A DNA stretch of 20,993 bases from NCBI GenBank assembly GCA_015501055.1, contig JADNYV010000588.1, positions 1-20,993 of the forward strand, in the 5' to 3' direction. Source of the stretch: Mucidula mucida (Eukaryota; Basidiomycota; Agaricomycetes; Agaricales; Physalacriaceae). A program made the position numbers and the translations under genes. The notes beneath the pieces were generated by a model that was not told the origin of the DNA, did no database searches, and worked only from the letters and a program-made list of their open reading frames with translations. Shown here piece after piece: positions 19,567 to 20,993 of the stretch (positions are counted from its first letter, which is position 1; each line of letters begins with the position of its first letter).

Positions 19567-19936
19567 GGGTTTGTCAAAGTTGGAGCGTCGCAGCTGCTAC
19601 AGTGCTGCGACAGTTAGTTGATACAGTAGTTGCGACAGTTCTGAATACACGGCACCGGCAGTGCGGCACTGTGTCGGAGTTTGCATGAGTACCGCGCACG
19701 TCGCGCCACTCAATCGATAAGACTTTAACGCACAGAGGCTTCTTGAAGCCTTTCTTGTTGCTCTAATTGGGGAGGCCCAGGAGGATCTTTTGTATGCGAC
19801 GAACACGGATTCCGACACTAGACGCAGTGCCGCAGTGCCGGTGCCGTGTATTCAGAAATGTTGCAACTACTGTATCAACTAACTGTCGCAGCACTGTAGC
19901 AGCTGCGACACTTTAACGTTTAACTTTGACAAACCC
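19567..19936. mobile_element. MITE with long terminal inverted repeats, TA target site (Tc1/mariner-like)
   Basis: A 370-bp non-coding element. The left arm (19567-19678) and right arm (19811-19936) are inverted copies of each other. The outer 15 bp (GGGTTTGTCAAAGTT) match exactly, then a short variable spacer, then about 90 bp of near identity beginning GTCGCAGCTGCTACAGTGC. Each end is flanked by TA (19565-19566 and 19937-19938), the target duplication typical of Tc1/mariner elements. The arms contain the subterminal direct repeat TGCGACAGTT twice, possibly transposase-binding sites, and a smaller palindrome (GTCGCAGC...GCTGCGAC). The middle (19679-19810) has no transposase, so mobility would need a transposase in trans. 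Few mismatches between the arms suggest a fairly recent insertion. Confidence 0.8.
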
Positions 19937-20120
19937 TATTGTCGACATGTTGATTCCAGAGTCGCGATTTTCCCTGCGGACTTGCGAAACGCCATCAAAA
20001 AAGTGATTGCACCTACAGTTACATACTGTAGAACTAATCTTTAATTACTTTACTCGTGTGACACGACATGTAAGTATCATCGTCACTGCGGCAGTCATTG
20101 AAGCGGGTCAACGTCGGCGC

Positions 20121-20188
20121 TTAGCCAGGTAACCTATGCCTACTATATCGACGCTTGCTCATCTAGTAGGCATAGGTTACCTGGCTAA
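20121..20188. repeat. Perfect 25-bp inverted repeat (hairpin), probable tiny foldback insertion
   Basis: Arms 20121-20145 (TTAGCCAGGTAACCTATGCC + TACTA) and 20164-20188 are perfect reverse complements around an 18-nt loop. The unit is flanked by direct copies of TCGGCGCTT (20114-20122 and 20189-20197, overlapping the arm edge), which looks like an 8-9 bp target-site duplication. It probably sits in an intron or leader of the downstream gene, since a GTAAGT donor precedes it at 20071. Confidence 0.65.
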
Positions 20189-20247
20189 TCGGCGCTTTAA
20201 ATTCTATCATCGCCGTGGCTCTCGAACTCGCTGGTATACACGAGCAC

Positions 20248-20993
20248 AGCTGATGTCGTGTTTGATGAAAATGGCGAGACAAGACGCGTTATTTGGATGA
20301 CTATGCCAAGACTAAAGCGCCTAGTACTTCAGGCTAACGGAAAAGGCACTCTGAGTACGACTTCTCTCCGTATAGCAGGCATCATTCGTCCCTCCGTCCA
20401 GGGACATACACGGTTGAACTCGGCAAACTGTTTGACTGGACGTTTAATGTTGAGCAGATTTGTGAGTGGAGACCTGACGCGCAATTGGACGAGGCGGCGG
20501 GAACCAGTATCAAGTTCTTTCTCACGACAATTACGCCAAGGGTGGCCACGTGGTCGCATTCCCTTTGCTTCAAACTGTATACATGCATGTCTGACGGTCA
20601 CGAAGTACAACCTTGCACCCAAGCGCTCTGCGCACTCACGCTTCAAGACGCAGCAAAGACGGATGTGTATGAGGAAGAGGTTGCCAGATATGATCCAGGA
20701 GACAGCAATGTATGTATTGTATTGCCTTTCCAGCATTCTAATGGGGCTTACAGTACAGTTTTAATTCAGCCTTACACGCACGAGTACATATTCAAACATG
20801 AGCCCTTCCGCTACCTTCCAGATCCATACTACCCAGACGATGGGTTTACCGCCGACTTTGGTCTTTGGTATCGGTCTCCTTCGTCATGAGGCCATCGCGT
20901 ACGCTGAGGAGTATGGATCCTCGTGCCATCTGACGATGGATCAAAATATATAGTCCGCAACTTTTTCGAGGATACAGAGGCATGGCAAGCCAT
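20248..20993 (+). CDS. Unrecognised gene, 5' end unclear, runs off window, frame breaks
   Basis: Coding-like sequence on the plus strand. It begins about ADVVFDENGETRRVIWMTMP and changes frame near 20347 (EYDFSPYSRHHSSLRPGTYT), then has a long stretch (GKLFDWTFNVEQICEWRPDA; KFFLTTITPRVATWSHSLCF). A likely intron lies at 20710-20758 (GTATGT, TTCTAAT, TACAG). The downstream part reads YTHEYIFKHEPFRYLPDPYY, then after further shifts GIGLLRHEAIAYAEEY and WILVPSDDGSKYIVRNFFED to the right edge. Shifts near 20347, 20758, 20866 and 20914 are explained by one or two bases missing from short runs (GGG, TTTTT, GGGG, TT). An acceptor at GAGCACAG (about 20248) could pair with a GTAAGT donor at 20071, placing the hairpin in an intron. 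No known domain is recognised, and the start codon is not identified. Confidence 0.5.

Noticed and set aside
19567..20188. Inverted repeats as a CRISPR array or bacterial attachment site
   Set aside because: Only single inverted pairs without regularly spaced direct repeats; the host is clearly eukaryotic.

Overview
The window comes from a filamentous basidiomycete, probably an Agaricomycete. Nearly every gene is cut by many short introns (mostly 43-61 nt, GT-AG, often with a CTAAC/CTGAC/CTAAT-like branch site). Gene content also fits: F-box proteins with a paired-cysteine tail, a secreted sedolisin split into 13 exons, a listerin, and nuclear tRNA-Asn genes that carry introns. All gene models were spliced by eye. 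Their reliability rests on splice signals, continuous reading frame and, where possible, exon lengths that sum to a multiple of three.

Layout, left to right. (1) 2-676 (+): 3' part of an F-box-like gene. (2) 930-about 2400 (-): a second F-box gene with a CxxC...CxxC module, convergent with the first. (3) 2586-4238 (+): a long coiled-coil protein of unknown role. (4) 4758-4849 (-): tRNA-Asn(GUU) with an 18-nt intron. (5) 5143-8984 (+): the ribosome quality-control E3 ligase listerin. (6) 9533-9857 (-), 10153-11230 (-) and 11546-12621 (+): three genes I do not recognise; the last two are divergent. (7) 12786-12868 (+): a second tRNA-Asn(GUU) with the same exons but a 9-nt intron. (8) 13600-16005 (-): a complete secreted S53 (sedolisin/tripeptidyl-peptidase) protease. 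(9) 17384-19229 (+): a RING-finger E3-like protein whose 3' half is broken by about nine single-base losses. (10) 19567-19936: a non-coding DNA transposon (MITE) with long inverted repeats. (11) 20121-20188: a tiny hairpin insertion. (12) about 20248-20993 (+): start of an unrecognised gene that runs off the window, also with frame breaks.

There is no gene cluster with one pathway. Ubiquitin-related genes recur (two F-box proteins, listerin, RING protein) but are ordinary dispersed housekeeping or expanded families. The most notable points are: base-run-shortening frame breaks concentrated at the right end, which look more like assembly error than gene decay; a GC-AG, stop-free, in-frame intron directly after a catalytic Asp of the protease; the two tRNA-Asn copies with different introns inside shuffled repeats; and two small inverted-repeat insertions. 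I found no convincing new biological system. The divergent unrecognised gene pair at 10153-12621 is the best candidate for undescribed function.
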